Shown: piece by piece, positions 24,915 through 33,591 of the stretch
Layout of the letters: each line of letters begins with the position of its first letter
How positions within the stretch are numbered: position 1 is the stretch's first letter
From: Thermostichus vulcanus str. 'Rupite'
Lineage (GTDB): Bacteria; Cyanobacteriota; Cyanobacteriia; Thermostichales; Thermostichaceae
Length of the DNA: 45,537 nt
Direction of reading: 5' to 3'
Assembly: GCF_022848905.1 (NCBI RefSeq)
Contig: NZ_JAFIRA010000033.1
Location: 1 to 45,537 of the forward strand
The notes under the pieces: generated by a model
The model's input: the letters and a program-made list of their open reading frames with translations, nothing else
What the model was told of the DNA's origin: nothing
Databases searched by the model: none
Position numbers and translations under genes: made by a program

Positions 24915-27430
24915 CTCAGCAACTGACTCTCGACGGACTGGGATCCTCATCGAACGGGGGATCTCGTCTAGGGCGGGTGATTGCCACCGATCTGCAAGGG
25001 GAGATGCAGCGCTCCTATCTGGAATACGCCATGAGCGTGATTGTCGGGCGGGCGCTACCGGATGTGCGGGATGGCCTGAAGCCGGTGCATCGTCGCATTC
25101 TCTACGCCATGCATGAGTTGGGCCTCACGCCAGAGCGACCCTATCGCAAATGTGCCCGTGTGGTGGGGGATGTGCTGGGGAAATATCACCCGCATGGGGA
25201 TCAGGCGGTTTACGATGCCTTGGTGCGCATGGTGCAGGAGTTTTCCAGTCGTTACCCCTTGGTGGCGGGGCACGGCAACTTTGGCTCGGTGGATGACGAT
25301 CCGGCGGCGGCCATGCGCTACACCGAGTGTCGGCTGGCGCAGGTGAGCCATACGGCCCTTCTGGATCAGGTGGGGGAAGACATCGTCGAGTTCATGCCCA
25401 ATTTCGACGGATCCCAAGTCGAACCCACCGTTCTCCCCGCCCGACTGCCGATTTTGCTGCTCAATGGCTCCTCGGGGATTGCCGTCGGTATGGCCACCAA
25501 TATCCCTCCCCACAACCTCGGGGAGCTGGTGGATGGCTTGCTGGCCTTAATTGACAATCCTGAGCTGGAAGCGGAGCAGCTTTTGCAGTGGATCCCAGGG
25601 CCAGATTTCCCAACCGGGGGCCAAATTGTCGATAGCCAAGGGATCCGTGAAGCCTACTTGACCGGACGCGGTTCGATCCTGATGCGGGGGGTAGCCCAAT
25701 TTGAGGAAATTCAACCGGGCAAAGGTCGTCATCGGCGGCCCGCCATCATCATCACAGAGTTTCCCTACCAGGTGAACAAAGCCGCCTGGATCGAGAAAGT
25801 GGCGGAACTGGTGAATCAAGATCGGATCACCGGCATTGCCGATCTGCGGGATGAATCGGATCGCACTGGCATCCGTGTTGTCGTGGAGCTGAAGCGGGAA
25901 GCCAACCCACAGGCGGTTTTGCAACAGCTATACAAACTTACCCCGCTACAAAGCAACTTTGGGGCGATTTTGTTGGCTTTGGTGAATGGAGAACCGCAAC
26001 AACTCAGCCTGAAAGGGATTCTGCAACACTTTTTGGATTTTCGTGAAGTCACCCTGGGCCGCATTTTTCGCGCCGAACTGCAGCGGGTGCAACGCAAAGC
26101 CGAGGAAGTGGAAGCCATGTTACTGGCCTTGGCAGATTTGGATCGGGTGATCGAGCTGCTGCGTCAGGCCCCGGATGGCTCGACTGCCAAAGGGCAACTG
26201 CAAACCCACCTCGGGTGTACCCCCGAACAGGCCGACACCATTTTGGCCATGCCCCTACGCCGCCTGACGGGATTGGAGCGGGAACGTCTGCAACAGGAAC
26301 AGGCAGAATTGCGCAGCCGCATCGAAGAACTACAGGGGCTACTGGATGATCGCCGTAAACTTTTGAATTACCTAAAAAAAGAGCTGCGACAACTGAAGAA
26401 AACCCACGCGGATCCCCGGCGCACCCAAATTCTTTCTGCTTCAGAGTTGGAAGCGGAAGTGGCTCAAATTCCCACTGGTGAAGAAGGGGAAGATAGCACC
26501 TTTTTGCTGCAATTCACCCGCAAAGGCTACGTGCGCCGCATTCCCTTGCCCAGCCGTCGCTCCCGCACAAACCCAGCCCAACGGGAATTGGGGGAAGATA
26601 GGCTGCTCAGTCTGGAGTCCGTTACTCTGGGCCAAGAGATTTTGGTGTTAACCGCCCCCGGCAGAGCCTTTACGGTACCCATCGAAGGGATCCCCCTCAG
26701 TACCGGGCAATCCCGAGGTGTGCCGTTGCTAACCCTGTTGCCAGCCCCGGAGCCGATCATTGCCACCTTTACGCTGGATCCCAACTCAGTGGATGCCGCC
26801 TTGGTGTTGCTCAGCCGGCAGGGTCGGATTAAGCGAGTCGCCTTGGCAGATTTTGTCGGCCTCACCCAACGGGGATCCACTGCTTTGAAACTAAAAGAGG
26901 ATGACGAGCTGGGTTGGGCAGCCATTCATGATCCTAGGCAAAGCAGCGACACTGTTATCCTAGCCACCTCAGGAGGACGATTGCTGCGGCTGCCCCTTGA
27001 CGAGGAGCAAATTCCCCTGATGGGCCGGATGGCGATGGGTAATCCAGCTCTACGCTTGGGCCGCAAAGAACAGATCGTCGGTATGACCCTGCTTCCCCCT
27101 GAGGGGATCCTGATCCTAGCCAGTCAATCGGGTCATCTGAAGCGGCTGGCCCTAAGCGAGATTCCGACGATGGATCGGGGCAGGGTCGGGGTACAGGCCT
27201 TTAAGTTTGCCAGCAAAACCGATGCTTTGGTAGGGCTGGTGGGCTTAGCGCCAGACCCGAATCGGCCCGGACAGCCGCAGGTGGATCTGTTCACCGAGTC
27301 GGAACGGATCCACTCGTTTCTGCCGGAGGAGATCCCATTGCAAAATAGGGCCGGTGGCGGATCCCCGCTGTTGAAGTCGGAGCGAGCCACCGGGTTACAC
27401 GTGTTTTGGCCCCAGTGGTTGCCGGAGTGA
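24911..27430 (+). CDS. Type IIA topoisomerase A subunit (GyrA/ParC paralogue)
   Basis: The 839-residue protein is a DNA gyrase/topoisomerase IV A subunit. The breakage-reunion domain has [20 protein letters not shown], the helix [18 protein letters not shown], and active-site Tyr137 in [11 protein letters not shown] coiled-coil tower (about 440-500) and a C-terminal beta-pinwheel (about 520-839) follow. I do not find a canonical GyrA box (QRRGGKG) in the pinwheel; the nearest candidates are QRELGEDR and QRGSTALK. Since that box gives gyrase its supercoiling ability and cyanobacteria carry two gyrA-like genes, this may be the ParC-like paralogue. The quinolone-position Ser is Gln. The start ATG overlaps the Uma2 remnant by 4 nt. 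Confidence 0.9.
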   Translation: MTQQLTLDGLGSSSNGGSRLGRVIATDLQGEMQRSYLEYAMSVIVGRALPDVRDGLKPVHRRILYAMHELGLTPERPYRKCARVVGDVLGKYHPHGDQAVYDALVRMVQEFSSRYPLVAGHGNFGSVDDDPAAAMRYTECRLAQVSHTALLDQVGEDIVEFMPNFDGSQVEPTVLPARLPILLLNGSSGIAVGMATNIPPHNLGELVDGLLALIDNPELEAEQLLQWIPGPDFPTGGQIVDSQGIREAYLTGRGSILMRGVAQFEEIQPGKGRHRRPAIIITEFPYQVNKAAWIEKVAELVNQDRITGIADLRDESDRTGIRVVVELKREANPQAVLQQLYKLTPLQSNFGAILLALVNGEPQQLSLKGILQHFLDFREVTLGRIFRAELQRVQRKAEEVEAMLLALADLDRVIELLRQAPDGSTAKGQLQTHLGCTPEQADTILAMPLRRLTGLERERLQQEQAELRSRIEELQGLLDDRRKLLNYLKKELRQLKKTHADPRRTQILSASELEAEVAQIPTGEEGEDSTFLLQFTRKGYVRRIPLPSRRSRTNPAQRELGEDRLLSLESVTLGQEILVLTAPGRAFTVPIEGIPLSTGQSRGVPLLTLLPAPEPIIATFTLDPNSVDAALVLLSRQGRIKRVALADFVGLTQRGSTALKLKEDDELGWAAIHDPRQSSDTVILATSGGRLLRLPLDEEQIPLMGRMAMGNPALRLGRKEQIVGMTLLPPEGILILASQSGHLKRLALSEIPTMDRGRVGVQAFKFASKTDALVGLVGLAPDPNRPGQPQVDLFTESERIHSFLPEEIPLQNRAGGGSPLLKSERATGLHVFWPQWLPE

Positions 27431-27470
27431 TGGGTCGGGTTTGGGGATCCTGGCTTTGGGGCAGATCTGG

Positions 27471-28064
27471 TTATGGCCCGGCTTCCTGCGGGGGTAGAGT
27501 GGCGGCAGCAGCATCTGGAGTCGGGGGATCCGCCGGTGCTTCCGGATGGCGTACCGGTTCGGGAACCGTGCCCCCCGCTTTCAGGATGAGATACTGCAGA
27601 GTTTGGTGCAGCTGTTCCAGCAGGGCGCTAATAGCGTGGCGAAAGTCGCCATGGTCGGTGCTCATCCGTTCCAACATGGCACGGGTTACGTCCTGAAAGT
27701 CTCTCAGGATCTGCTGCTGCTGGGCAATGATTTGCACCAATTGGCTTTGTTCCTTAACCAAATCCCGCAAACAAGAGCGCAGCTCATCCACCTGATTCTG
27801 CCAAAAGGCTTGCCCTTCCCGCAGTTCCATGACGCTAGTGCGCAAGTCAGCGGTCGAATCCCGTAGGGCTTGGCTGTGGCGGCGTTCTGCTTCCAATTGG
27901 CGTTGCTGTTCCTGCTGCTGCTGGCGCAGCTCGGAGTTGGCCTGGAGGTTGGCTTCTGCAGCCCTGAGTAACTGATCCACCCTCGCCTGGATAGCCGCCC
28001 ACCGTTCCTCTGGCAACAGAGATTGCCCCTGGTTAACCCGCTTGCGGAAATACTTCACAGCCAC
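27471..28064 (-). CDS. Coiled-coil protein, unknown function
   Basis: The 197-residue product is almost entirely predicted coiled coil between residues about 20 and 155, with Gln-rich heptads (ELRQQQQEQQRQLEAERR, IIAQQQQILRDFQDVTRAM). A Pro/Ala-rich tail follows (PEPVRHPEAPADPPTPDA). The first ten residues are basic (MAVKYFRKRV). There is no membrane segment and I recognise no family. It converges with the GyrA/ParC gene, leaving 40 nt between them. The reading frame is well maintained and no other strand offers a better ORF, so it is probably real. Confidence 0.65.
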   Translation of the reverse strand: MAVKYFRKRVNQGQSLLPEERWAAIQARVDQLLRAAEANLQANSELRQQQQEQQRQLEAERRHSQALRDSTADLRTSVMELREGQAFWQNQVDELRSCLRDLVKEQSQLVQIIAQQQQILRDFQDVTRAMLERMSTDHGDFRHAISALLEQLHQTLQYLILKAGGTVPEPVRHPEAPADPPTPDAAAATLPPQEAGP

Positions 28065-28263
28065 TGCACCCTGAGTCTAGTCAATCAAAAATACCCTACA
28101 AAAACATCAGAAAAACATCAGCAGTCAAATGCAAACCCTTTCATCGGGATCCAACAAGATGTGCCCCGATCATATACCCAAGCAGAGACTGTGGTGATTC
28201 CTCTCTTCAGGGATCCCAACCCGCCCTTTAGGATGGAAACGTTTGTTTGAACAAGAGGAAACC

Positions 28264-29139
28264 ATGTCGTCCTTAGCCAATCAGGTGGTGTTGATCACCG
28301 GAGCCTCCGCCGGAATTGGGGAAGCCGTTGCCCTAGAAGCCGCCAAACAAGGGGCCCGATTGGTACTGGCAGCCCGTCGAGAAGGGGTGCTGCAAACCGT
28401 TAAAGATCTGGTAGTGGGTCGAGGGGCAGAGGCGTTGGTTGTGCCCACCGACATGGCGGATACCGCCCAGGTGGAAGCCCTGGCCCAAAAGGCCCTGGAT
28501 CACTTTGGCCGGGTGGATATTCTCGTCAACAATGCCGGTTATGGCCAGATGGGGCCGGTAGAAGAGGTGGATGTGGCAGCAATGCGGCGGCAATTTGAGG
28601 TGAATGTGTTTGGCCTGCACACCCTCACCCGGGCCCTGTTGCCCCAAATGCGCGAACGGGGTAGTGGCCGAATCATCAACCTTAGCTCTGTAGCTGGTCA
28701 GATGTCTATGCCCTTTAGTGGGGTTTACAACGCAACCAAATTTGCTGTCGAAGCCCTCAGTGATGCTTTGCGGGTAGAAGTGGCCCCCTTCGGAGTCAAG
28801 GTGATCCTGATCGAGCCGGGGCCGGTGGCCACTGAGTTTGGCCGGGTAGCAGAAGAAACCTTCGGGGCGGTTGTCAACCCGAATGGCCCCTACAAAGCCA
28901 TTCTGGACAGCACCGCCGATATGGCCAGCTCCTTCAACAAAATGGCTTGGCCGGTGGAGAAGGTCGTGGAGCCGATCATGAGGGCGATGACCGATCCCCA
29001 CCCCTCGGATCGCTACACCGCCTTTACAGGCGGCAAGTTGGCTCTGGGTCTGATGCGGTTGCTGCCCGCGTCTTTGGCAGATCAAATGTGGCGGCGCATC
29101 TACAAGTTGGATCAGCTGGGATCCCCTGAATCGGTCTAA
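28264..29139 (+). CDS. Short-chain dehydrogenase/reductase (SDR)
   Basis: The 291-residue oxidoreductase has a classical SDR core: the NAD(P) loop TGASAGIG near the N-terminus, the NNAG segment (VDILVNNAGYGQ), catalytic Ser in NLSSVAG and the YNATK Tyr-Lys pair. AARREG after strand 2 suggests NADP preference. The C-terminal extension (about 245-291, ending in YKLDQLGSPESV) may be amphipathic. The substrate is unknown. I start at ATG 28264, which has AAGAGGAAA just upstream; the longer frame from 28243 adds seven residues. Confidence 0.88.
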   Translation: MSSLANQVVLITGASAGIGEAVALEAAKQGARLVLAARREGVLQTVKDLVVGRGAEALVVPTDMADTAQVEALAQKALDHFGRVDILVNNAGYGQMGPVEEVDVAAMRRQFEVNVFGLHTLTRALLPQMRERGSGRIINLSSVAGQMSMPFSGVYNATKFAVEALSDALRVEVAPFGVKVILIEPGPVATEFGRVAEETFGAVVNPNGPYKAILDSTADMASSFNKMAWPVEKVVEPIMRAMTDPHPSDRYTAFTGGKLALGLMRLLPASLADQMWRRIYKLDQLGSPESV

Positions 29140-29280
29140 TCACAGACTTTTTGGGACATAAGCTACGGGACTGAACTCTAATCAGACTCTCATCGGTAAC
29201 CGGGGCGGGGTTGTATCTAGCCGAGTCGGCAAGTTAAGTTTGTTAAAGGACTTTTAATCAAGCGGGTGTTTCCTCTTTTT

Positions 29281-31179
29281 ATGAACAAGCCTCAATCCCC
29301 CCAGCGCTGGCTTATGGCCCTGATGCTTGGCTTCTGTCTCTGGCAGGGATCCGGTCCAATGCTGCATCCTGCCCCCGCCCATGCAGCCTTGGCCTCTGCC
29401 CTCACCTATGACCGCTTTTTGCGCTATGTCGAGGAGGGGCGTGTCACGGATGTACGCCTGACGGATAACAACCAAGTGGCGGAAGTCACTGCCACCGATC
29501 CGCAAACCCAAAATCCCACCCGCTATCGGGTGAATTTGCTGCCCAATACCGTGCCCCAGTTGGTGGATCGCCTCACCGCCCAAGGGATCGAAGTGGGGGT
29601 AGTGCCGACCCGAGATGGAGGTGCCTTTTGGGCGATCCTCGGCAACCTGTTGATTCCGGTGTTGCTGTTGGGGGGCTTGTTCTTCTTCCTGCGGCGGGCC
29701 AGCGGCGGGGCCAGTGGCCCTGGGCAAGCGATGAACTTCGGCAAATCGCGAGCTCGTTTTCAGATGGAAGCCAAAACCGGCATTAAATTCGACGATGTGG
29801 CCGGGATCGAAGAAGCCAAGGAGGAGCTGCAGGAGGTGGTCACCTTCCTGAAGAAACCGGAACGCTTCACGGCAGTGGGGGCCAAAATTCCCAAGGGCGT
29901 CTTGCTGGTCGGCCCGCCTGGAACCGGTAAAACCCTCCTGGCTAAGGCGATTGCGGGGGAAGCAGGGGTGCCCTTCTTCAGTCTCTCCGGCTCCGAATTT
30001 GTGGAAATGTTCGTCGGCGTAGGGGCTTCTCGGGTGCGCGACCTGTTTAAGAAAGCCAAAGAAAATGCCCCCTGCATCGTCTTCATCGACGAAATCGATG
30101 CCGTTGGTCGGCAGCGGGGAGCTGGCATTGGCGGGGGGAACGACGAGCGGGAACAAACCCTGAACCAGTTGCTCACCGAGATGGATGGCTTCGAGGGCAA
30201 CACCGGCATCATCATCATCGCCGCCACCAACCGTCCTGATGTGTTGGATGCAGCCTTGCTCCGCCCCGGTCGTTTTGACCGCCAGGTGACGGTGGATCGG
30301 CCCAGTTTCAAAGGGCGTTATGAAATCCTGCGGGTCCATGCTCGGGGCAAAAAGTTAGCAGAAGAGGTCAACCTGGAGGCCATTGCCCGCCGTACCCCTG
30401 GCTTTGCTGGGGCGGATCTGGCCAATCTGCTCAATGAAGCGGCTATCTTGGCTGCTCGGCGCCAGCGCATGGCAATTACCAACCAGGATATTGACGATGC
30501 CATTGACCGCATTACCATTGGCCTCACCAAACCCCCCCTCTTGGATGGCAAAAGTAAGCGCTTGATTGCTTACCACGAATGCGGCCATGCTCTGCTGATG
30601 ACCCTGCTACCCCATGCGGATCCTTTGAACAAGGTGACGATTATCCCCCGTTCTAGTGGGGCTGGCGGGTTTGCGCAGCAACTGCCCAATGAAGAACAAA
30701 TTGACTCTGGCCTCTATAGCCGCGCTTGGTTGTTGGATCGGGTTGTGGTTGGCTTTGGCGGTCGGGCGGCAGAAGATATCGTCTTTGGCTACTCGGAAAT
30801 CACCACGGGTGCCAGTAACGATTTACAGCAGAACACCAGTTTGGTGCGTCAGATGGTAACTCGCTTTGGGATGTCCGAGTTGGGTCCCCTCATGTTGGAT
30901 CCCCCCAACAACGAAGTGTTTTTGGGGGGCGGCTGGATGAACCGCACGGAGTACTCGGAGGATGTGGCCGCTAAGATCGATCGCCAGGTGCGGCAACTGC
31001 TGGAGAGTTGCTACCAGAAAGCCAAGCAAATCCTGATGGAGAATCGGGCTTTGTTGGATCGGTTGGCGGATACGTTGGTAGAACGAGAAACCCTGGATGG
31101 AGATGAGTTCCGGGCGATTGTGGCGGAATATGTGCCCATTCCGGAGAAGTCTGGGTTGCCCAATCCGAAGTTGGCTTAA
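29281..31179 (+). CDS. ftsH: ATP-dependent zinc metalloprotease FtsH
   Basis: The 632-residue protein has the full FtsH architecture: an N-terminal hydrophobic segment, a lumenal/periplasmic domain of about 90 residues, a second membrane segment ([13 protein letters not shown]), and an AAA module. The AAA module has Walker A GPPGTGKT at about 211-218, [14 protein letters not shown] and RPGRFDRQV. The M41 protease domain has zinc site HECGH at 432-436 and a later Asp in RAAEDIVFG. In cyanobacteria FtsH hetero-hexamers degrade damaged D1 and other membrane proteins. Which of the usual four paralogues this is cannot be settled here. ATG 29281 is preferred over GTG 29266. A strong terminator follows. 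Confidence 0.95.
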   Translation: MNKPQSPQRWLMALMLGFCLWQGSGPMLHPAPAHAALASALTYDRFLRYVEEGRVTDVRLTDNNQVAEVTATDPQTQNPTRYRVNLLPNTVPQLVDRLTAQGIEVGVVPTRDGGAFWAILGNLLIPVLLLGGLFFFLRRASGGASGPGQAMNFGKSRARFQMEAKTGIKFDDVAGIEEAKEELQEVVTFLKKPERFTAVGAKIPKGVLLVGPPGTGKTLLAKAIAGEAGVPFFSLSGSEFVEMFVGVGASRVRDLFKKAKENAPCIVFIDEIDAVGRQRGAGIGGGNDEREQTLNQLLTEMDGFEGNTGIIIIAATNRPDVLDAALLRPGRFDRQVTVDRPSFKGRYEILRVHARGKKLAEEVNLEAIARRTPGFAGADLANLLNEAAILAARRQRMAITNQDIDDAIDRITIGLTKPPLLDGKSKRLIAYHECGHALLMTLLPHADPLNKVTIIPRSSGAGGFAQQLPNEEQIDSGLYSRAWLLDRVVVGFGGRAAEDIVFGYSEITTGASNDLQQNTSLVRQMVTRFGMSELGPLMLDPPNNEVFLGGGWMNRTEYSEDVAAKIDRQVRQLLESCYQKAKQILMENRALLDRLADTLVERETLDGDEFRAIVAEYVPIPEKSGLPNPKLA

Positions 31180-31231
31180 GGGATCCCATGTGATGAATTG
31201 CTGAATAGATCCATGGTTTGATTCACTGGGG

Positions 31232-31275
31232 AGGGTAGTTGCTGGGAGTTGAACCCTGGCGACTGCCCTTTTTTT
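31232..31275 (+). terminator. Rho-independent terminator of ftsH
   Basis: AGGGTAGTTGC (31232-31242) pairs with GCGACTGCCCT (31259-31269) through 11 bp including two G-U pairs. The 16-nt loop has an inner GGG/CCC, and the stem is followed by seven T residues (31269-31275). It begins 52 nt after the ftsH stop. Confidence 0.85.
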
Positions 31276-31352
31276 CTGGATCCCCTTGTTCAAGCTGTTG
31301 TTATTTGAACTCATTGTTTATTTGATTGATCTTTATCTCGTCGGATTGATTC

Positions 31353-32171
31353 ATGCTCACCTCTCCCTCTGCTCTGCCTGTACACCTCTACCGTTGTCTG
31401 AGCTGTGGGCAGGAAGGTTTGGCCCAAACGCCGAGGTGCGAACAGGGCCAGCCAGATCGGATCTATTGCCCCAGTTGCGGTCAGATTTACCCAATCTTGG
31501 CCTCTGGGGCTGTGGACTTTATCGGCAATCCATCGGATCTGCATCTGAGTCTGGCCCAAGCGATTGCCCATTCCCCCGGGTTTGCCTGGAGTTACGACCG
31601 ACTGTGGCGGCCCTGGGCGCTGTCTCTGCTGACGGGGGAAAGTTTTGGCGCAGAACGGGAGGGCAAATTGCTGACGGAGTGGGTCGGAGCAGCGGATCCC
31701 GTTTTGGATTTGGGCACTGCCGGGGGGTACTGGAGCCGGTTGCTCTTGGCAGCAGATCCACAGCGGACGGTGGTGGGCTTGGATAATGCGGCTGGGGTAT
31801 TGGTAGAAGCGGCTCAACAGGCCCAGCCTAATTGGCACCACTACACCCTAGTACGGGCTCGTGCCGAGCAGCTTCCCCTGGCTTCCGGAGCCTTTGGAGC
31901 GGTGATCAGTGGGGCCAGCTTGAACGAGTTGCCACTGGATCCCTCATTGCAGGAGATTGCCCGCATCTTGAAACCCGGGGGTGTGTTTGTCTCCATGCAC
32001 AGCCAACAGATTCAGGGGTGGGGACAAACCCTACAGCAATGGCTCGGGGCAACAGGCTTGCGCTTTTTCTCGGAATCAGAGCTACAACAGCATTTGCACC
32101 AGGCGGGATTGCAGCTAGAACGTTATCTCAGTTTTGGATGGGTGGCTTTTGCGCGGGCGGTGCGCTCCTGA
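31353..32171 (+). CDS. SAM-dependent methyltransferase with N-terminal zinc ribbon
   Basis: The 272-residue protein begins with a zinc-ribbon-like segment, CLSC near residue 15 and CPSC near residue 40, as in Trm112-like or RlmA-like leaders. A class I methyltransferase domain follows: VLDLGTAGGYWSRLLL (SAM loop), VVGLDNAAG, ARAEQLPLASGAFGAVIS, and LKPGGVFVSM. The type resembles UbiE/Methyltransf_11 proteins common in cyanobacteria. The substrate is unknown. The ATG at 31353 lies 77 nt beyond the ftsH terminator, so the gene has its own promoter. The phosphoribosyltransferase gene follows 62 nt later. Confidence 0.82.
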   Translation: MLTSPSALPVHLYRCLSCGQEGLAQTPRCEQGQPDRIYCPSCGQIYPILASGAVDFIGNPSDLHLSLAQAIAHSPGFAWSYDRLWRPWALSLLTGESFGAEREGKLLTEWVGAADPVLDLGTAGGYWSRLLLAADPQRTVVGLDNAAGVLVEAAQQAQPNWHHYTLVRARAEQLPLASGAFGAVISGASLNELPLDPSLQEIARILKPGGVFVSMHSQQIQGWGQTLQQWLGATGLRFFSESELQQHLHQAGLQLERYLSFGWVAFARAVRS

Positions 32172-32233
32172 TCTGCACGCTGTTCCAGAATATGGGTAGA
32201 ATTGAGCACTCCAGACTGCTATAGGGGGATCCC

Positions 32234-32752
32234 TTGCACGAGATTTCCATCACCTGGGCTGACTACCACCGCAAAATCGAGGAGTTGGCTGTCAAAGTTT
32301 ACGAAAGCGAGTGGGAATTTAACCAAATCGTCTGTATTGCCAAAGGGGGCTTGCGCATTGGCGATACCTTAGCCAGACTCTTCGATCTGCCATTGGCGAT
32401 TCTCTCTGCTTCTTCATACTCCGGCCCCGGCAACCGCCAACGGGGAGTTCTGACCTTCTCGCGTGACTTAGCCATGACCACCGCCAATTTGGGGAGCGAG
32501 GTGTTGCTGGTGGATGATCTAGCGGACTCCGGTGTGACTCTAAAGCGGGCTGTCCATTGGCTCAAACATCACTACGGCTTCTACATAGAAGAGATTCGCA
32601 CAGGTGTGTTGTGGTATAAGGCAGCTTCGGTGTATCAACCGGACTACTATGTGGATTACCTGCCGGATAACCCCTGGATCCATCAGCCCTTTGAACCTTA
32701 CGAGCAACTGACTCCCCAACAACTGGCGCAATCGCTCAGGGCTTCCGGTTAG
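32234..32752 (+). CDS. Phosphoribosyltransferase
   Basis: The 172-residue product belongs to the type I phosphoribosyltransferase family. The PRPP-binding motif VLLVDDLADSGVTL is at about 90-103, preceded by the IVCIAKGGLRIGDTLA loop that binds pyrophosphate. The general pattern is that of xanthine/hypoxanthine salvage enzymes (gpt-like, ComF-like members are shorter or zinc-bearing). Base specificity cannot be read. The only sensible start is TTG at 32234, since all family motifs lie downstream of it and no ATG occurs until residue 81. The accessory patch begins directly after the stop codon. Confidence 0.85.
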   Translation: MHEISITWADYHRKIEELAVKVYESEWEFNQIVCIAKGGLRIGDTLARLFDLPLAILSASSYSGPGNRQRGVLTFSRDLAMTTANLGSEVLLVDDLADSGVTLKRAVHWLKHHYGFYIEEIRTGVLWYKAASVYQPDYYVDYLPDNPWIHQPFEPYEQLTPQQLAQSLRASG

Positions 32753-32759
32753 TTTAATC

Positions 32760-32812
32760 GGCGGGAAGCCCCGCCTGACGACTCCCCGCGCATAGAATGC
32801 GGGGGGTTCTTT
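32760..32812. repeat. Two adjacent hairpins, terminator-like and IS-end-like
   Basis: GGCGGG/CCCGCC (32760-32775) is followed by CCCCGC/GCGGGG (32784-32804) and TTCTTT. On the plus strand the second could terminate the phosphoribosyltransferase transcript. On the minus strand it reads TAAAG, then a C-rich stem, an ATTCTAT loop and a G-rich stem followed by AGT. That is the same design as the IS200/IS605 left-end hairpins at the window ends, which also have TAAAG just before the stem. Confidence 0.5.
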
Positions 32813-33100
32813 AGGTTATCGGTTTCTCCCCCAGGCTCTCGCACAAGGCTACAGCATCCTGGGTCTTCAAACGTTCCCCTAAAGCTTTCGAGACGATGAC
32901 CCTTCGGGTCGTGCGGAGCACGATGACCCTCCGGGTCGTGCGGAGCACGATGACCCTCCGGGTCGTGCGGAGCACGATTGAAGATGGGTTATTTATAGAG
33001 TGTGGTCGCCTGTTGCCAAGCCGTCATCAGGATGGTGTCCCAACCTTGACCCCAGGCTTGATTAGCCAGAGTCGCATTGAAACAGGCGGTTTCGAGATCC
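32813..33100. other. Non-coding accessory segment with tandem repeat
   Basis: Between the phosphoribosyltransferase and VOC remnants lie about 290 bases without an intact gene. They hold the 27-bp tandem repeat and an orphan 43-codon minus-strand open frame. The minus-strand reading resembles the downstream part of a TnpB element (structured RNA-like sequence ending in a C/G hairpin), but no TnpB coding remnant was recognised. Confidence 0.4.
32893..32973. repeat. 27-bp tandem repeat, three copies
   Basis: Three direct copies of a 27-bp unit (32893-32919, 32920-32946, 32947-32973), starting ACGATGACCC and ending GTGCGGAGC, are contiguous. A fourth copy breaks off after ACGAT. The first differs at one base (CTT versus CTC). 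Each unit can fold through GACCC/GGGTC. An open frame through it encodes repeating MTLRVVRST, most likely an artefact of the 27-bp period. Confidence 0.9.
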
Positions 33101-33120
33101 GCTGAAAGCGGGTCAGCAAG
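32989..33120 (-). other. Orphan open frame, 43 codons, possible gene remnant
   Basis: On the minus strand a frame bounded by a TAG (33123 down to 33121) and ending in TAA (32991 down to 32989) reads [20 protein letters not shown], then a Trp-rich QAWGQGWDTILMTAWQQATT tail. It looks protein-like (acidic, Trp-rich) but has no early start codon and no family I recognise. It may be the 3' remnant of a gene cut at the junction with the VOC fragment. Confidence 0.2.
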
Positions 33121-33440
33121 CTACGTTCGAGTTGGCTCTTCTTGACCCAGATCATCCGACCGTACCGGAAGCATTCCGTCGAAAATTCGCTGGTGGGTTG
33201 ATCATCAACTTCGAGGTTGATGACGTGGATACTGAGTACGACCGAATGTGCAAGAGCGGGCTTCCAATTCTTCTGTCACTGCGCTCTGAGGACTTCGGTC
33301 AGAGGCATTTCATCACCTCTGATCCAAACGGTGTGCTTATCGACGTGATCAAGGTCATACCCCCTTCGGCAGCATATGCGACTCAGTATGAGGAGGAAAC
33401 CTTGAAAGCCATTGGTACCAACCCCAGTCGCAAGGTATAA
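33081..33440 (+). pseudogene. 5'-truncated VOC (glyoxalase/bleomycin-resistance fold) gene
   Basis: The open frame after the in-frame TGA at 33078 encodes the second half of a VOC-superfamily domain: [20 protein letters not shown], then [17 protein letters not shown] (the betaalpha-beta opening of a module), [20 protein letters not shown] (strand with the His/Glu region), and a short tail. The first module half and any normal start codon are missing; the first usable start would be TTG at 33132. The gene was therefore probably cut at its 5' end. VOC proteins are frequent integron-cassette cargo, and an attC-like half-site follows nine bases after the stop. Function, if any, is lost or unknown. 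Confidence 0.65.
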
Positions 33441-33449
33441 CCCGCAGTC

Positions 33450-33498
33450 GCCTAACAATTCTGGTGCAGCGGATTGACTGAACCCGTCTGGGTTGGAT
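33450..33498 (+). other. Possible degenerate attC (integron recombination) half-site
   Basis: Nine bases after the VOC stop lies GCCTAAC, which fits the attC R'' consensus RYYYAAC. It is followed by AATTC and TGCAGCGGA, typical of the L'' side. GTTGGAT at 33492-33498 fits R' (GTTRRRY). A CAGCGG/CCGTCTG pairing with one bulged T is possible between them. The total of 49 nt is shorter than ordinary attC sites and the two arms are unequal, so this would be a decayed site at best. Confidence 0.3.
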
Positions 33499-33538
33499 GC
33501 AAAGCTTTTGGCAACCCCTGACCAGTACCGATCGGAAC

Positions 33539-33574
33539 GGGATCCCACCGTGAGGCTAGGGATCCCTTTTTTTT
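33539..33574 (+). terminator. Terminator built from two GGGATCCC octamers
   Basis: GGGATCCC at 33539-33546 and again at 33559-33566 pair as an 8-bp stem with a 12-nt loop, followed by eight T residues. Polarity suits transcripts coming from the VOC side on the plus strand. Confidence 0.75.
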
Positions 33575-33591
33575 GAGGTAGATGGAGCCAG

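Noticed and set aside
29254-30339. Long minus-strand open frame (361 codons) opposite ftsH
   Set aside because: It lies entirely opposite conserved FtsH motifs; such antisense frames are usual in GC-rich genes.
31235-31270. tRNA T-arm-like sequence (GGGTTCAACTCCC on the minus strand)
   Set aside because: No anticodon or D arm can be built around it. It is the loop of the ftsH terminator.
32893-32980. Possible CRISPR array
   Set aside because: The 27-bp units are directly joined with no spacers, and there are no cas genes nearby.
32896-33105. Open frame with repeated MTLRVVRST peptide
   Set aside because: It is produced by the 27-bp tandem repeat (a multiple of three), starts with no ribosome-binding site and continues into non-protein-like sequence.
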